From Pseudomonadota bacterium (GTDB lineage: Bacteria > Pseudomonadota > Gammaproteobacteria > Xanthomonadales > Xanthomonadaceae), in the NCBI GenBank assembly GCA_023388955.1, contig JAEWFH010000098.1, positions 1 to 25,347 on the forward strand: a stretch of DNA of 25,347 bases, written 5' to 3'. The notes beneath the pieces were generated by a model that worked only from the letters and a program-made list of their open reading frames with translations, searched no databases and was not told the DNA's origin. Shown here piece after piece: positions 5,535 through 12,871 of this stretch (the stretch's first letter is position 1; the number at the start of each line of letters is the position of its first letter). The translations under genes were made by a program, and so were the position numbers.

Positions 5535-8396
5535 ATGGAAGAGCCGCTCATCGAATCCCTGGTCGAACGCGGCCTGGCCCGCCTGGCCGCCGCCGCCGGG
5601 GAGCCGCTGGACGACCCGCGCCTGCGCCGCGTCCTCACCGCCAGTGACTTTGTTGCCGACACCCTGGTGGCACAGCCCGGCCTGGCCCGCCGCCTGCTGG
5701 CCGACGACGGGGTGGAGGAGGCGGAACCGCCGGTGCTGGCTGCGGATGCGGCGGCGGAGTGGCCGGTCGTGTTGCGCCGCCATCGCGCGGCGGAGTCGGC
5801 GCGGCTGGCCTGGCGCGACATCCTCGGCCTGGACCGCGTCGAGGACACGCTTGCCGGCAGCACCCGTCTCGCCGAGGCGTGCCTGGCGCTCGCCCTGGAC
5901 GCGACCGAAGCCGACTTCGCCCGCCGCCACGGCGTGCTGCGCGGCCCCGATGGCGCGCCACGGCGGCTGATCGTATTCGCCCTGGGCAAGCTGGGCGGAG
6001 GCGAGCTCAACTTCAGTTCCGACATCGACCTGGTCTACGGCTACGACTCCGAAGGGATCGACGCCGCCAGCGACGGTGCCCGCGCGCTGGCGCCGGAGCC
6101 GTATTTCAACCGCCTGGGGCAGCAGCTGGCACGGCTGCTGGGCGAGCACACCGCCGATGGCTTCTGCCACCGGGTCGACCTGCGCCTGCGGCCCTACGGC
6201 AGCGCCGGGCGCAGCGCCTGGTCGCTGGCGTCGATGGAGCTGTACTTCCAGCAGGAAGGCCGCGACTGGGAGCGCTACGCCTGGCAGAAGGCGCGCCCGG
6301 TCGCCGGGGACCTGGCCGCCGGCGAGGCGTTCCTCGGGGTGCTGCGTCCCTTCGTCTACCGGCGCTACCTCGACTTCGGCGCGCTTGATGGCCTGCGCAC
6401 GATGAAGGCCGCGGTCAGCGCCGAGGTCGCGCGGCGCGAGCTGGCCGACGACATCAAGCGCGGCCCGGGCGGGATCCGCGAGATCGAGTTCCTGGTCCAG
6501 GCCCTGCAGCTGATCCGCGGGGGGCGGGAGCCGGCCCTGCGTGAGCGTGGGCTGCTGCCGGCCCTGGACGCGCTGGTGCGGGCGCGGCAAGTGGACCAGG
6601 ACACCGCTGCGGCGCTGGGCGGTGCCTACCGCTACCTGCGCAGGCTGGAAAACCGGTTGCAGATGCTGCGCGACGACCAGGTCCACGCCCTGCCCGTCGA
6701 CCCGCTCGACCAGGCCCGGATCGCCACCGGCCTCGGCTATCGGGACTGGGCCGCGCTTCGCGTGGAGCTGGACCGGCATCGTGGCCTCGTGGCCACGGAG
6801 TTCGACGCCCTGCTGGGCGGTCGCGAGCAGGGGGCTGCGCCGGCTGCGCTGGCCGGCTACTGGCGTGCGCTGCCCGATGCCGGCGACGCGGCGGAGCTGG
6901 CGGCCGCCGGATTCGACGAGCCGCAGGCCGCCGACCTGTTGTTGCGCGATTTCGCCCGCAGCCCGGGCGTGCGCGGACTGTCCGATGCCAGCCGGGCGCG
7001 CCTGGACCGGGTGCTGCCGTCGCTGGTGCAGGGGTCCGCCGATTCCGGGCAGCCCCAGCTGGCGTTGCGCAGGCTGCTGGCGATGGTGCAGAACATCCTG
7101 CGCCGCAGCGCCTACCTGGCCCTGCTGGACGAGCAGCCCGATGCGCTGCAGCGGGTGCTGGACGTGGTCGCCCACAGCGCACTGCTGGCCGAGCGCCTGG
7201 CGCAGCACCCGTTGCTGCTGGACGAACTGCTGGACGCCCGGGTGGCCGGTCCGCTGCCGGACCGCGACGAGGTCGGCGCCGCCTGCTCCCGTGCCGGCGG
7301 GGCCGGGAGCCGCGACGTCGAGGCGGTGCTCAATGCCCTGAACGAGACCCGGCAAGCGCTCGGGTTCCGCATCGCGATGGCACTGCGGGACGGGCGGCTG
7401 GGCCCGGTCGACGGCGCCCGCCGGCTGGCCTGGCTGGCCGACGGGGTCGTGGCGCGGGTGCTGGCGCTGGCGCGGCAATCGCTGGCCGAGCGCCATGGCG
7501 AGGTGCCCGGGGCGCGCTTCGCCGTGCTGGGTTACGGCAGCCTGGGTGCGGTCGAGCTGGGCTTCGGCTCCGACCTGGACCTGGTGTTCCTGTACGACGC
7601 GGCGGAGGGCGCGGTCTCCGACGGGACGCGGCCGCTGGAGGCGCAGCGCTGGTTCGCGCGCCTGGCGCAGAAGCTGGTGTCCCTGCTGGGCACGCCGTCG
7701 GCGGCGGGCAACCTGTACGAGGTCGACGTGCGCCTGCGCCCGGACGGGGCCAAGGGCCTGCTGGTGTCGTCGCTGGCCAGCTACCGGGCCTACCAGGCCA
7801 ACCGCGCCTGGACCTGGGAGCACCAGGCACTGGTGCGGTCCCGTTGCGTCGCCGGGGATCGCAGCCTGTGCACGGACTTCGAGCAGGTCCGCAGCGGGAC
7901 CCTCGCCACCCGCCGCGACACGGAAAAGGTCTTCGCCGAGGTCGGCGCCATGCGCGAGCGCGCCCGCGCCGAGCTGGACCGCAGCACGGCGGGGCATGCG
8001 GATGCAACGCCGGACCCCGGGGCGCGCTTCGACCTCAAGCACGGCCGCGGCGGCCTGGTCGACCTGGAGTTCATGCTCCAGGCCCAGGTACTGGCCCGCG
8101 CGGCGTCCCACCCGGCCCTGCTGGTACCGCGTGACAACGCCGGCCTGCTGGCCGCCTGCGTCGGGGCGGGAGTGCTGGACGAAAGCGCCGGCACCGCCCT
8201 GCGCGAGGCCCACGCGGTCCTGCTGCAGCGGGCGCTGGAATGCTCCCTGGACCGGCGCAGCCGGGTGGTGGTGCCGGACCCGGCCGTCCAGGCGGCGCGC
8301 GGGGCAGTCGCCGCCGCCCTTGCGGAGGGGCCGCTCAGCCTGCCAGCCGGCGGGCCACTTCCGCCGCCACCCGCGCCGTCTCCTGCAGCGGAGTAA
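5535..8396 (+). CDS. glnE: Bifunctional glutamine synthetase adenylyltransferase/adenylyl-removing enzyme
   Basis: This 953-residue protein has the full family length and both nucleotidyltransferase domains. The N-terminal deadenylylase half carries LGKLGGGELNFSSDIDLVY (residues 150-168, Asp163/Asp165). The C-terminal adenylylase half carries LGYGSLGAVELGFGSDLDLV (665-683, Asp680/Asp682). It adenylylates and deadenylylates a tyrosine of glutamine synthetase in response to PII and glutamine, in the cytoplasm. The ATG at 5535 lacks a clear Shine-Dalgarno; a CATCAT hexamer ends 7 nt before it. The C-terminus is odd: after the usual family end it continues with a Pro/Ala-rich tail of about 20 residues, encoded by DNA that also encodes the end of the convergent ELM1 gene (62-nt overlap, 8335-8396). 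Confidence 0.97.
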   Translation: MEEPLIESLVERGLARLAAAAGEPLDDPRLRRVLTASDFVADTLVAQPGLARRLLADDGVEEAEPPVLAADAAAEWPVVLRRHRAAESARLAWRDILGLDRVEDTLAGSTRLAEACLALALDATEADFARRHGVLRGPDGAPRRLIVFALGKLGGGELNFSSDIDLVYGYDSEGIDAASDGARALAPEPYFNRLGQQLARLLGEHTADGFCHRVDLRLRPYGSAGRSAWSLASMELYFQQEGRDWERYAWQKARPVAGDLAAGEAFLGVLRPFVYRRYLDFGALDGLRTMKAAVSAEVARRELADDIKRGPGGIREIEFLVQALQLIRGGREPALRERGLLPALDALVRARQVDQDTAAALGGAYRYLRRLENRLQMLRDDQVHALPVDPLDQARIATGLGYRDWAALRVELDRHRGLVATEFDALLGGREQGAAPAALAGYWRALPDAGDAAELAAAGFDEPQAADLLLRDFARSPGVRGLSDASRARLDRVLPSLVQGSADSGQPQLALRRLLAMVQNILRRSAYLALLDEQPDALQRVLDVVAHSALLAERLAQHPLLLDELLDARVAGPLPDRDEVGAACSRAGGAGSRDVEAVLNALNETRQALGFRIAMALRDGRLGPVDGARRLAWLADGVVARVLALARQSLAERHGEVPGARFAVLGYGSLGAVELGFGSDLDLVFLYDAAEGAVSDGTRPLEAQRWFARLAQKLVSLLGTPSAAGNLYEVDVRLRPDGAKGLLVSSLASYRAYQANRAWTWEHQALVRSRCVAGDRSLCTDFEQVRSGTLATRRDTEKVFAEVGAMRERARAELDRSTAGHADATPDPGARFDLKHGRGGLVDLEFMLQAQVLARAASHPALLVPRDNAGLLAACVGAGVLDESAGTALREAHAVLLQRALECSLDRRSRVVVPDPAVQAARGAVAAALAEGPLSLPAGGPLPPPPAPSPAAE

Positions 8397-9282
8397 CCGG
8401 GAACGGTTCCATGCGCTCCCCGAGCAGCCGCGCCCGGCCCAAGCCGAGCAGGCTGTCGATGAACCGGCGCGGGCGCCCGGACACCCGGTCGGCGCCGGCG
8501 ATGAACAACGGTGCGTCGGTCGCGCCGGCTTCCGAGAGCATGTTCACCGAGTCGCCGGTGCAGACGATGCGGTCGGCGTGGGCCAGCAGGCCGGGGTAGG
8601 GATTGGCGCCGTCCGCCGGCCCGCCCCAGACCAGGCTTTCCAGCCCCGCCAGGCGCTTGCGAAGCTCGCCGGCCAGTTCCGGCGGGGTGCGCCGGGAAGT
8701 GCTCGCCAGCACGCTGCCGCCGCCCTCGCGCAGTTGGCGCAGCAGCACGTCCAGGGTCTGGTGGAGGAACGTCGCATCCAGCCGCGCGTGGCTGCTGTTG
8801 CCACCCAGCAACAGCACGGTGCGCGGGCGCGGCAGGGTGGCCAGGGCGGTGTAGTGGCCGCGTGCCTCGGCCAGCCAGGCAGCGGTCACGGGATGCAGGC
8901 TGCCCAGCAGGCGGATCACGTTCGGGCCCTGCAGGCCGTCGTGCTCGGGGGCGATGACCAGGTCCCAGTGCCGCGGGTCGATGCGCGGATCCAGCACCTG
9001 GACCACCCGGCTGCCACGCTCGCGCAACAGCCGGGTCGCCAGCGCCGACTGGCGGCCACAGCCGATGGCCAGCCGGGGCGGGTTGGACAGCGCGTCGGCG
9101 AAAGCGGGGCCGAATGCGCTGCGTGCCCCGGGCAGGCGCCGCGGTGCCACCCAGTGCCAGGGCGCGCGGCCGTGCAGCGTCCAGTCCCGGACCGGACGCG
9201 ACAGCGCTGCGGCGAGCGCGTGGGCCTGGCGCACGTTGCCGGCATTGCCGTCAGTAATGGTCCAAACCGGTGATCCGGGCAT
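8335..9282 (-). CDS. ELM1-family (DUF1022-type) protein, nucleotide-sugar/GT-B-like fold
   Basis: About 315 residues from ATG 9282; in-frame ATGs at 9294 and 9303 are alternatives, none with a strong Shine-Dalgarno. The chosen start places the conserved VWTITDGNAGN motif directly at the N-terminus, as in relatives annotated mitochondrial fission ELM1 family (PF06258). Other family features are the LLLGGNSSHARL segment, STSRRTPPEL in the centre, and the SVNMLSEA and GADRVSGRPRRFIDSL stretches near the end. The bacterial function is not established. The fold resembles glycosyltransferase-B proteins, and bacterial members often lie near LPS genes, as here (about 2.3 kb from an LPS block). It converges on glnE with a 62-nt overlap and is divergent from the nitroreductase. 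Confidence 0.85.
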   Translation of the reverse strand: MPGSPVWTITDGNAGNVRQAHALAAALSRPVRDWTLHGRAPWHWVAPRRLPGARSAFGPAFADALSNPPRLAIGCGRQSALATRLLRERGSRVVQVLDPRIDPRHWDLVIAPEHDGLQGPNVIRLLGSLHPVTAAWLAEARGHYTALATLPRPRTVLLLGGNSSHARLDATFLHQTLDVLLRQLREGGGSVLASTSRRTPPELAGELRKRLAGLESLVWGGPADGANPYPGLLAHADRIVCTGDSVNMLSEAGATDAPLFIAGADRVSGRPRRFIDSLLGLGRARLLGERMEPFPVTPLQETARVAAEVARRLAG

Positions 9283-9425
9283 CTGGTGTTCCATTGGTGT
9301 CATTGATACGTTCCGGCCCGTCCCCTTTGGGCCATTGACTGCGACCCTACACTTACCGCTTGTCGGCGGCACCACGCACACGCCACCCGAAACCGCCACA
9401 CCGATCTTCTGGAGATTCCCGCCAC

Positions 9426-10022
9426 ATGAACCCGAATTCCGTCCTGGACGACCAGGCCCTCGACCAGCTCTTCCGCACCGCCCGCACCCACAACGTACTC
9501 GGGGGCGAGGTCAGCGACGACACCCTGCGCCAGCTCTACGACCTGCTCAAGTGGGGGCCGACCAGCGCCAACATGGGCCCGGCGCGCTTCGTGTTCGTGC
9601 GCTCGGCCGAGGCCAAGGCGCGGCTGGAGCCGGCGCTGAGCGAAGGCAACCGCGAGAAGACCATGAAGGCCCCGGTCACCGTGATCGTCGGCCATGACCT
9701 GGATTTCGCTGAGAAACTGCCGTTCCTGTTCCCGCATACCGATGCCAAGTCCTGGTTTGCCGGCGCGGACGACGCCGCGCTGGACCGGATCGGGCTGCAG
9801 AACGCCAGCCTGCAGGGCGCCTACCTGCTGCTGGCGGCACGCTCGCTGGGGCTCGATACCGGCCCGATGACCGGGTTTGACCGCGAGGCGGTGGACCAGG
9901 CCTTCTTCCCCGATGGCCGCATCCGCTCCAACCTGTTGGTGAACCTGGGGCATGGCGACCCTGTCGCGCTGTTCCCGCGTTCGCCGCGACTTCCGTTTGA
10001 CGAGGCCGCGCGCATCGTCTGA
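9426..10022 (+). CDS. RutE/HadB-like FMN nitroreductase (annotated malonic semialdehyde reductase type)
   Basis: 198 residues, matching the roughly 196 of RutE. The start at 9426 is chosen because GGAG lies upstream and the family begins with MNxxxLDDQALDQLF; the frame extends to 9360 but that part is not family-like. Diagnostic motifs are ARTHNV near residue 20 and GPTSAN..PARFVF near residues 45-57, with a DTGPMTGFD stretch and the GHGDP segment near the C-terminus. Family reaction: NAD(P)H-dependent reduction using FMN, as a homodimer. No rutA-G pyrimidine degradation genes are adjacent, so 3-hydroxypropionate formation is not supported by context and a generic reductase role is equally likely. 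It lies upstream of yceI and pirin genes in the same direction, with a 37-nt gap. Confidence 0.9.
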   Translation: MNPNSVLDDQALDQLFRTARTHNVLGGEVSDDTLRQLYDLLKWGPTSANMGPARFVFVRSAEAKARLEPALSEGNREKTMKAPVTVIVGHDLDFAEKLPFLFPHTDAKSWFAGADDAALDRIGLQNASLQGAYLLLAARSLGLDTGPMTGFDREAVDQAFFPDGRIRSNLLVNLGHGDPVALFPRSPRLPFDEAARIV

Positions 10023-10059
10023 TGCCGTATCCCATCCGGGACACCCAAGGAGACCCGCC

Positions 10060-10647
10060 ATGCTCAAGAAGCTTGCCCTCGCCGCCGCCCTCGCCGCTGT
10101 GGCCACCGCCGCCAACGCCGAACCCATCACCTACACCATGGATCCGGCGCACACCCAGGTCGTCGCGCAGTGGAACCACTTCGGGTTCTCCAACCCGACC
10201 ATCCACTTCGGCCAGGTCGAAGGCACGGTCACCTATGACCCGGACAACGTCGCGGCCTCCTCGGTGCAGGTGCGCATCCCCCTTTCGGGGATGGACTCCG
10301 GCGTGGAGGCGTTCAACGACCACCTGCGCACGGCGGACTTCTTCGACGTGGCGACGCACCCGGACGCCACCTTCAACAGCACCGCGGTCCAGGCCCTGGG
10401 CGCCAACCGCCTGCGCGTGACCGGCGACCTGACCATGCACGGCATCACCAGGCCGGTCGAGATGGCGGTCACCGTCAACGGCGTCGGCACCCACGCCATG
10501 ACCGGCCAGCCGGCGGCGGGCTTCGACGCGGAAACCACCATCCTGCGCAGCGACTTCGGCCTGGACATGTATGCCCCGACCGTCAGTGACGAAGTGAAGC
10601 TGCGCATCACCACCGAGGCCACCGTCCCGGCCCCGGAAGGCGAGTAA
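10060..10647 (+). CDS. Periplasmic YceI-family lipid-binding protein
   Basis: 195 residues from ATG 10060, which has an excellent AAGGAGA Shine-Dalgarno 6 nt upstream. Residues 1-20 are a Sec signal peptide (MLKK, Ala/Leu core, cleavage after A-N-A). The mature part begins with the YceI hallmark YTMDPAHTQV..WNHFGFSNP, continues with a VRIPLSGMDSG strand and HLRTADFFDVATHPDATF, and ends with GLDMYAPTVSDEVKLRI. Known YceI proteins form a lipocalin-like beta-barrel that binds isoprenoid or quinone-like lipids in the periplasm. It is probably co-transcribed with the nitroreductase upstream and pirin 9 nt downstream. Confidence 0.94.
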   Translation: MLKKLALAAALAAVATAANAEPITYTMDPAHTQVVAQWNHFGFSNPTIHFGQVEGTVTYDPDNVAASSVQVRIPLSGMDSGVEAFNDHLRTADFFDVATHPDATFNSTAVQALGANRLRVTGDLTMHGITRPVEMAVTVNGVGTHAMTGQPAAGFDAETTILRSDFGLDMYAPTVSDEVKLRITTEATVPAPEGE

Positions 10648-10656
10648 GCCGGTCGC

Positions 10657-11376
10657 ATGATCGTCCAGCGTCCCGCCGCCAGCCGCGGCCGTGGTCCGGC
10701 CGCGGCCGGATGGCTCGACAGCCGCCACAGCTTCTCCTTCGGCCAGTACTACGACCCGGACTGGATGGGGTTCGGGGCGCTGCGGGTGGTCAACGAGGAC
10801 CGGGTCGCGCCGGGCGCGGGGTTTGCCCCGCACCGGCACGCCAACATGGAAATCCTCAGCTACGTCCTGTCGGGCCGCCTGGCACACCGCGACAGCAGCG
10901 GAGCCGAGGGTGTCGTCGGGCCGGGCGAACTGCAGTGGATGAGCGCCGGCCACGGCGTCGAGCACAGCGAGTACAACGCCTCCGGCGAGGAGCCGGTGCA
11001 CTTCCTGCAGGTCTGGATCCAGCCCGACCGCGTCAATGCCGAGCCGGCCTACGCCCACCGCCCCGCCAGCCAGGCCCCCGGCTGGCAGCTGCTGGCCTCG
11101 CCCGACGGCGCGGCCGGCAGCATCGCCATCCGCCAGCAGGCGCGCCTGTACCGGCTGGCACTGGAGCCCGGCGAAGAAGCCGCCTTCGACCTGGATGCCG
11201 ACCAGCGCTACTGGCTGCACGTCGCCCGCGGCGATGTCGAATCCGGCGGGCAGCGGCTCGGCGCCGGCGACGCCGTGGGCCTGGTCGACGAGGAGGGGGG
11301 ACTGGTGCTGGCCGGCAGCGATCCCGGCGCCGAAGTACTCCTGTTCGAGCTCCCCGGCCCCGGTAGGGCGCAATAG
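10657..11376 (+). CDS. Pirin family protein (YhhW-like bicupin)
   Basis: 239 residues with two cupin halves. The N-terminal cupin keeps the metal ligands expected for YhhW-type pirins: His59 and His61 (PHRH), His103 and Glu105 (GVEHSEYN). The segments HSFSFGQYYDP and GFGALRVVNEDRV at the start are diagnostic for the family. Members can show quercetin dioxygenase activity in vitro or act as redox-sensing cofactors; the physiological role here is unknown. The start at 10657 lies 9 nt after yceI. The last codons and the TAG stop lie inside a REP-like repeat (TAGGGCGCAATAG, 11364-11376), so the C-terminal residues G-R-A-Q are contributed by the repeat. Confidence 0.92.
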   Translation: MIVQRPAASRGRGPAAAGWLDSRHSFSFGQYYDPDWMGFGALRVVNEDRVAPGAGFAPHRHANMEILSYVLSGRLAHRDSSGAEGVVGPGELQWMSAGHGVEHSEYNASGEEPVHFLQVWIQPDRVNAEPAYAHRPASQAPGWQLLASPDGAAGSIAIRQQARLYRLALEPGEEAAFDLDADQRYWLHVARGDVESGGQRLGAGDAVGLVDEEGGLVLAGSDPGAEVLLFELPGPGRAQ

Positions 11377-11500
11377 CTGCCCACCAGGGCGGCGTATTGC
11401 GCCGGATGGCAAACAACGACACGCCCCAACGTCCCTTTTCCGACCACCCGTTCCGCACCGTCCGGATCCGGCGCAATACGCCTTCGGCTATTGCGCCCTA
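11364..11500. repeat. Pair of inverted REP-like palindromic units
   Basis: The left unit (11364-11406) starts TAGGGCGCAATAG and ends GGCGTATTGCGCCGGA. The right unit (11467-11500) is its inverted copy: TCCGGCGCAATACGCC at 11467-11482 and CTATTGCGCCCTA at 11488-11500. Both outer (13-bp) and inner (16-bp) arms match perfectly between units. Each unit also folds on itself (GGCGCAATA/TATTGCGCC). The 60 nt between them contain no gene. The arrangement resembles a bacterial interspersed mosaic element of REP type. It may stabilise mRNA 3' ends or be mobilised by a REP-associated (TnpA-REP) transposase. Confidence 0.85.
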
Positions 11501-11547
11501 CACGCCCTACAATGGGCGGGTTCGTTTTTTGACCTGCCGAGCCCCAC
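11501..11547 (+). promoter_or_regulatory. Leader of the zinc-finger gene: weak hairpin, T-run and -10-like box
   Basis: CGCCC (11503-11507) and GGGCG (11514-11518) form a 5-bp hairpin whose loop is TACAAT, itself a good -10-like hexamer (11508-11513). TTTTTT follows at 11525-11530, six bases after the stem. It could be a weak terminator for the upstream operon or the promoter for the gene at 11548. No -35 box is obvious at normal spacing. Low certainty between the two readings. Confidence 0.35.
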
Positions 11548-11745
11548 ATGAACGCCACTCCGGAACGTCCGATCCAGGCCAATGCCGAGCGCCGCTACAC
11601 CGTCAGCCGCGCCGACCTGCCGCTGAGCTGCCCGCTGCCCGAGATGGCACTGTGGAACTCGCACCCGCGGGTGTACCTGCCGATCGAGGCGACCGGCGAG
11701 GCCGAGTGCCCCTACTGCAGCGCGCACTTCACCCTGAAGGACTGA
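11548..11745 (+). CDS. Small zinc-finger (CHCC-type) protein
   Basis: A 65-residue protein with Cys28, His39, Cys54 and Cys57 in the order of the zf-CHCC family (PF10276), related to the C-terminal domain of the NDUFS6 subunit of mitochondrial complex I. The core is LSCPLPEMALWNSHPRVYLP followed by ECPYCSAHFTL. The bacterial members are short, cytoplasmic and of unclear function; zinc binding is expected. It lies 13 nt upstream of the GT4 glycosyltransferase, so the two are probably co-transcribed. There is no strong Shine-Dalgarno (CCGAG only). Confidence 0.88.
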   Translation: MNATPERPIQANAERRYTVSRADLPLSCPLPEMALWNSHPRVYLPIEATGEAECPYCSAHFTLKD

Positions 11746-11758
11746 GACGGCGCCGCCC

Positions 11759-12871
11759 GTGCGCCGGCTGAAGGTCCTGCAGCTGCTGCCGGCACTCGAG
11801 TCCGGGGGCGTCGAGCGCTCCACACTGGAGATCGCCGCCGCGCTGGTGGCCGCCGGCCACGAGGCACTGGTGGTGTCCGCTGGCGGGAGGCTGGTGCCGG
11901 CGCTGGAGTCCACCGGCGCCCGGCACGTGGCGCTGGATACCGGCCGCAAGTCCCCGGCCACCCTGCTGGCCGCCCGGCCGTTGCGTGCGCTCATCGAGCG
12001 CGAGCGCCCCGACCTCCTCCACGTCCGCTCCCGGCTCCCGGCCTGGGTGGCACGGCTGGCGCTGCGCGGCATTCCCGCGAAGCGGCGTCCGCGGCTGGTG
12101 ACGACCGTCCACGGCCTCAACTCGCCTTCGCGCTACAGCCAGGTGATGACGACGGGGGAGCGGGTGATCTGCGTCTCCGGCACCGTGCGCGACTACGTCC
12201 TGCGGCACTACCCGGACACGGATCCGGGGAAGCTGCGGGTCATTCCACGCGGCATCGACCCTTCGGCATTCCTGCGCGCGCCGGCACCGGACCGCGCGGC
12301 GCGCGTCTGGGCGGCCGGATTGTTCCCGGCCCTGGCCGGCGACGGCCCGCTGCTGCTGCTGCCCGGGCGCGGCACGCGGCTCAAGGGCCACCTGGACGCG
12401 CTCGACCTGCTGGCGGCCCTGCGCGACGACGGCGTGGATGCCCGGCTGTGGATGCCCGGCAGCCGCCAACCCGGACGCGAGGACTATCTCGCGGAGCTGG
12501 AGCAGGAGGCGGCCACGCGCGGAATCGGTGGCGCCGTGGTGTTCAGCGACGCCACCGACCGCATCGCCCGCGCCTACGCCGCCAGCGACCTGGTGCTGCA
12601 GCTCTCGCGCAAGCCCGAGGCCTTCGGCCGTACCGTGGTCGAGGCCCTGTCGGTGGGCCGGCCGGTGCTGGGCTGGGACCACGGCGGGGCAGGGGAGCTG
12701 CTGCGCGAACTGTGGCCCGCCGGCGCGGTGGCACCCTTCGACGCGGCGGCCCTGGCCCGCCGCGCCCGGGAGCTGGTCGACACCCCACAAGCACTGCCGG
12801 GTAGCATTCCCTATTCCCTGGAAGCGATGCAGCGCGCCACGCTGGCCGTCTATGCCGAACTCGCAGACTGA
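11759..12871 (+). CDS. GT4-family glycosyltransferase, probably LPS/O-antigen assembly
   Basis: 370 residues, GTG start at 11759 (MRRLKVLQLLPALESGGVERS). The GGVERS N-terminal motif and the C-terminal EX7E motif (Glu287 in KPEAFGRTVVEAL, Glu295) identify a retaining GT-B glycosyltransferase of family 4. LLPGRGTRLKGH near the middle is the nucleotide-sugar domain entry. It probably acts at the cytoplasmic face of the inner membrane on a lipid-linked or LPS core acceptor; donor and acceptor are unknown. Its stop overlaps the next gene by 20 nt, a tight coupling to the O-antigen ligase-like protein. Confidence 0.9.
   Translation: MRRLKVLQLLPALESGGVERSTLEIAAALVAAGHEALVVSAGGRLVPALESTGARHVALDTGRKSPATLLAARPLRALIERERPDLLHVRSRLPAWVARLALRGIPAKRRPRLVTTVHGLNSPSRYSQVMTTGERVICVSGTVRDYVLRHYPDTDPGKLRVIPRGIDPSAFLRAPAPDRAARVWAAGLFPALAGDGPLLLLPGRGTRLKGHLDALDLLAALRDDGVDARLWMPGSRQPGREDYLAELEQEAATRGIGGAVVFSDATDRIARAYAASDLVLQLSRKPEAFGRTVVEALSVGRPVLGWDHGGAGELLRELWPAGAVAPFDAAALARRARELVDTPQALPGSIPYSLEAMQRATLAVYAELAD

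Noticed and set aside
5484..8213. 909-codon open frame antisense to glnE
   Set aside because: Low-complexity Gln/Arg/Ala composition with no family motif; glnE on the other strand is intact and diagnostic.
9426..10022. Assignment to a pyrimidine (Rut) degradation pathway
   Set aside because: Only the RutE-like gene is present; no other rut genes are adjacent, so only the enzyme family is supported.
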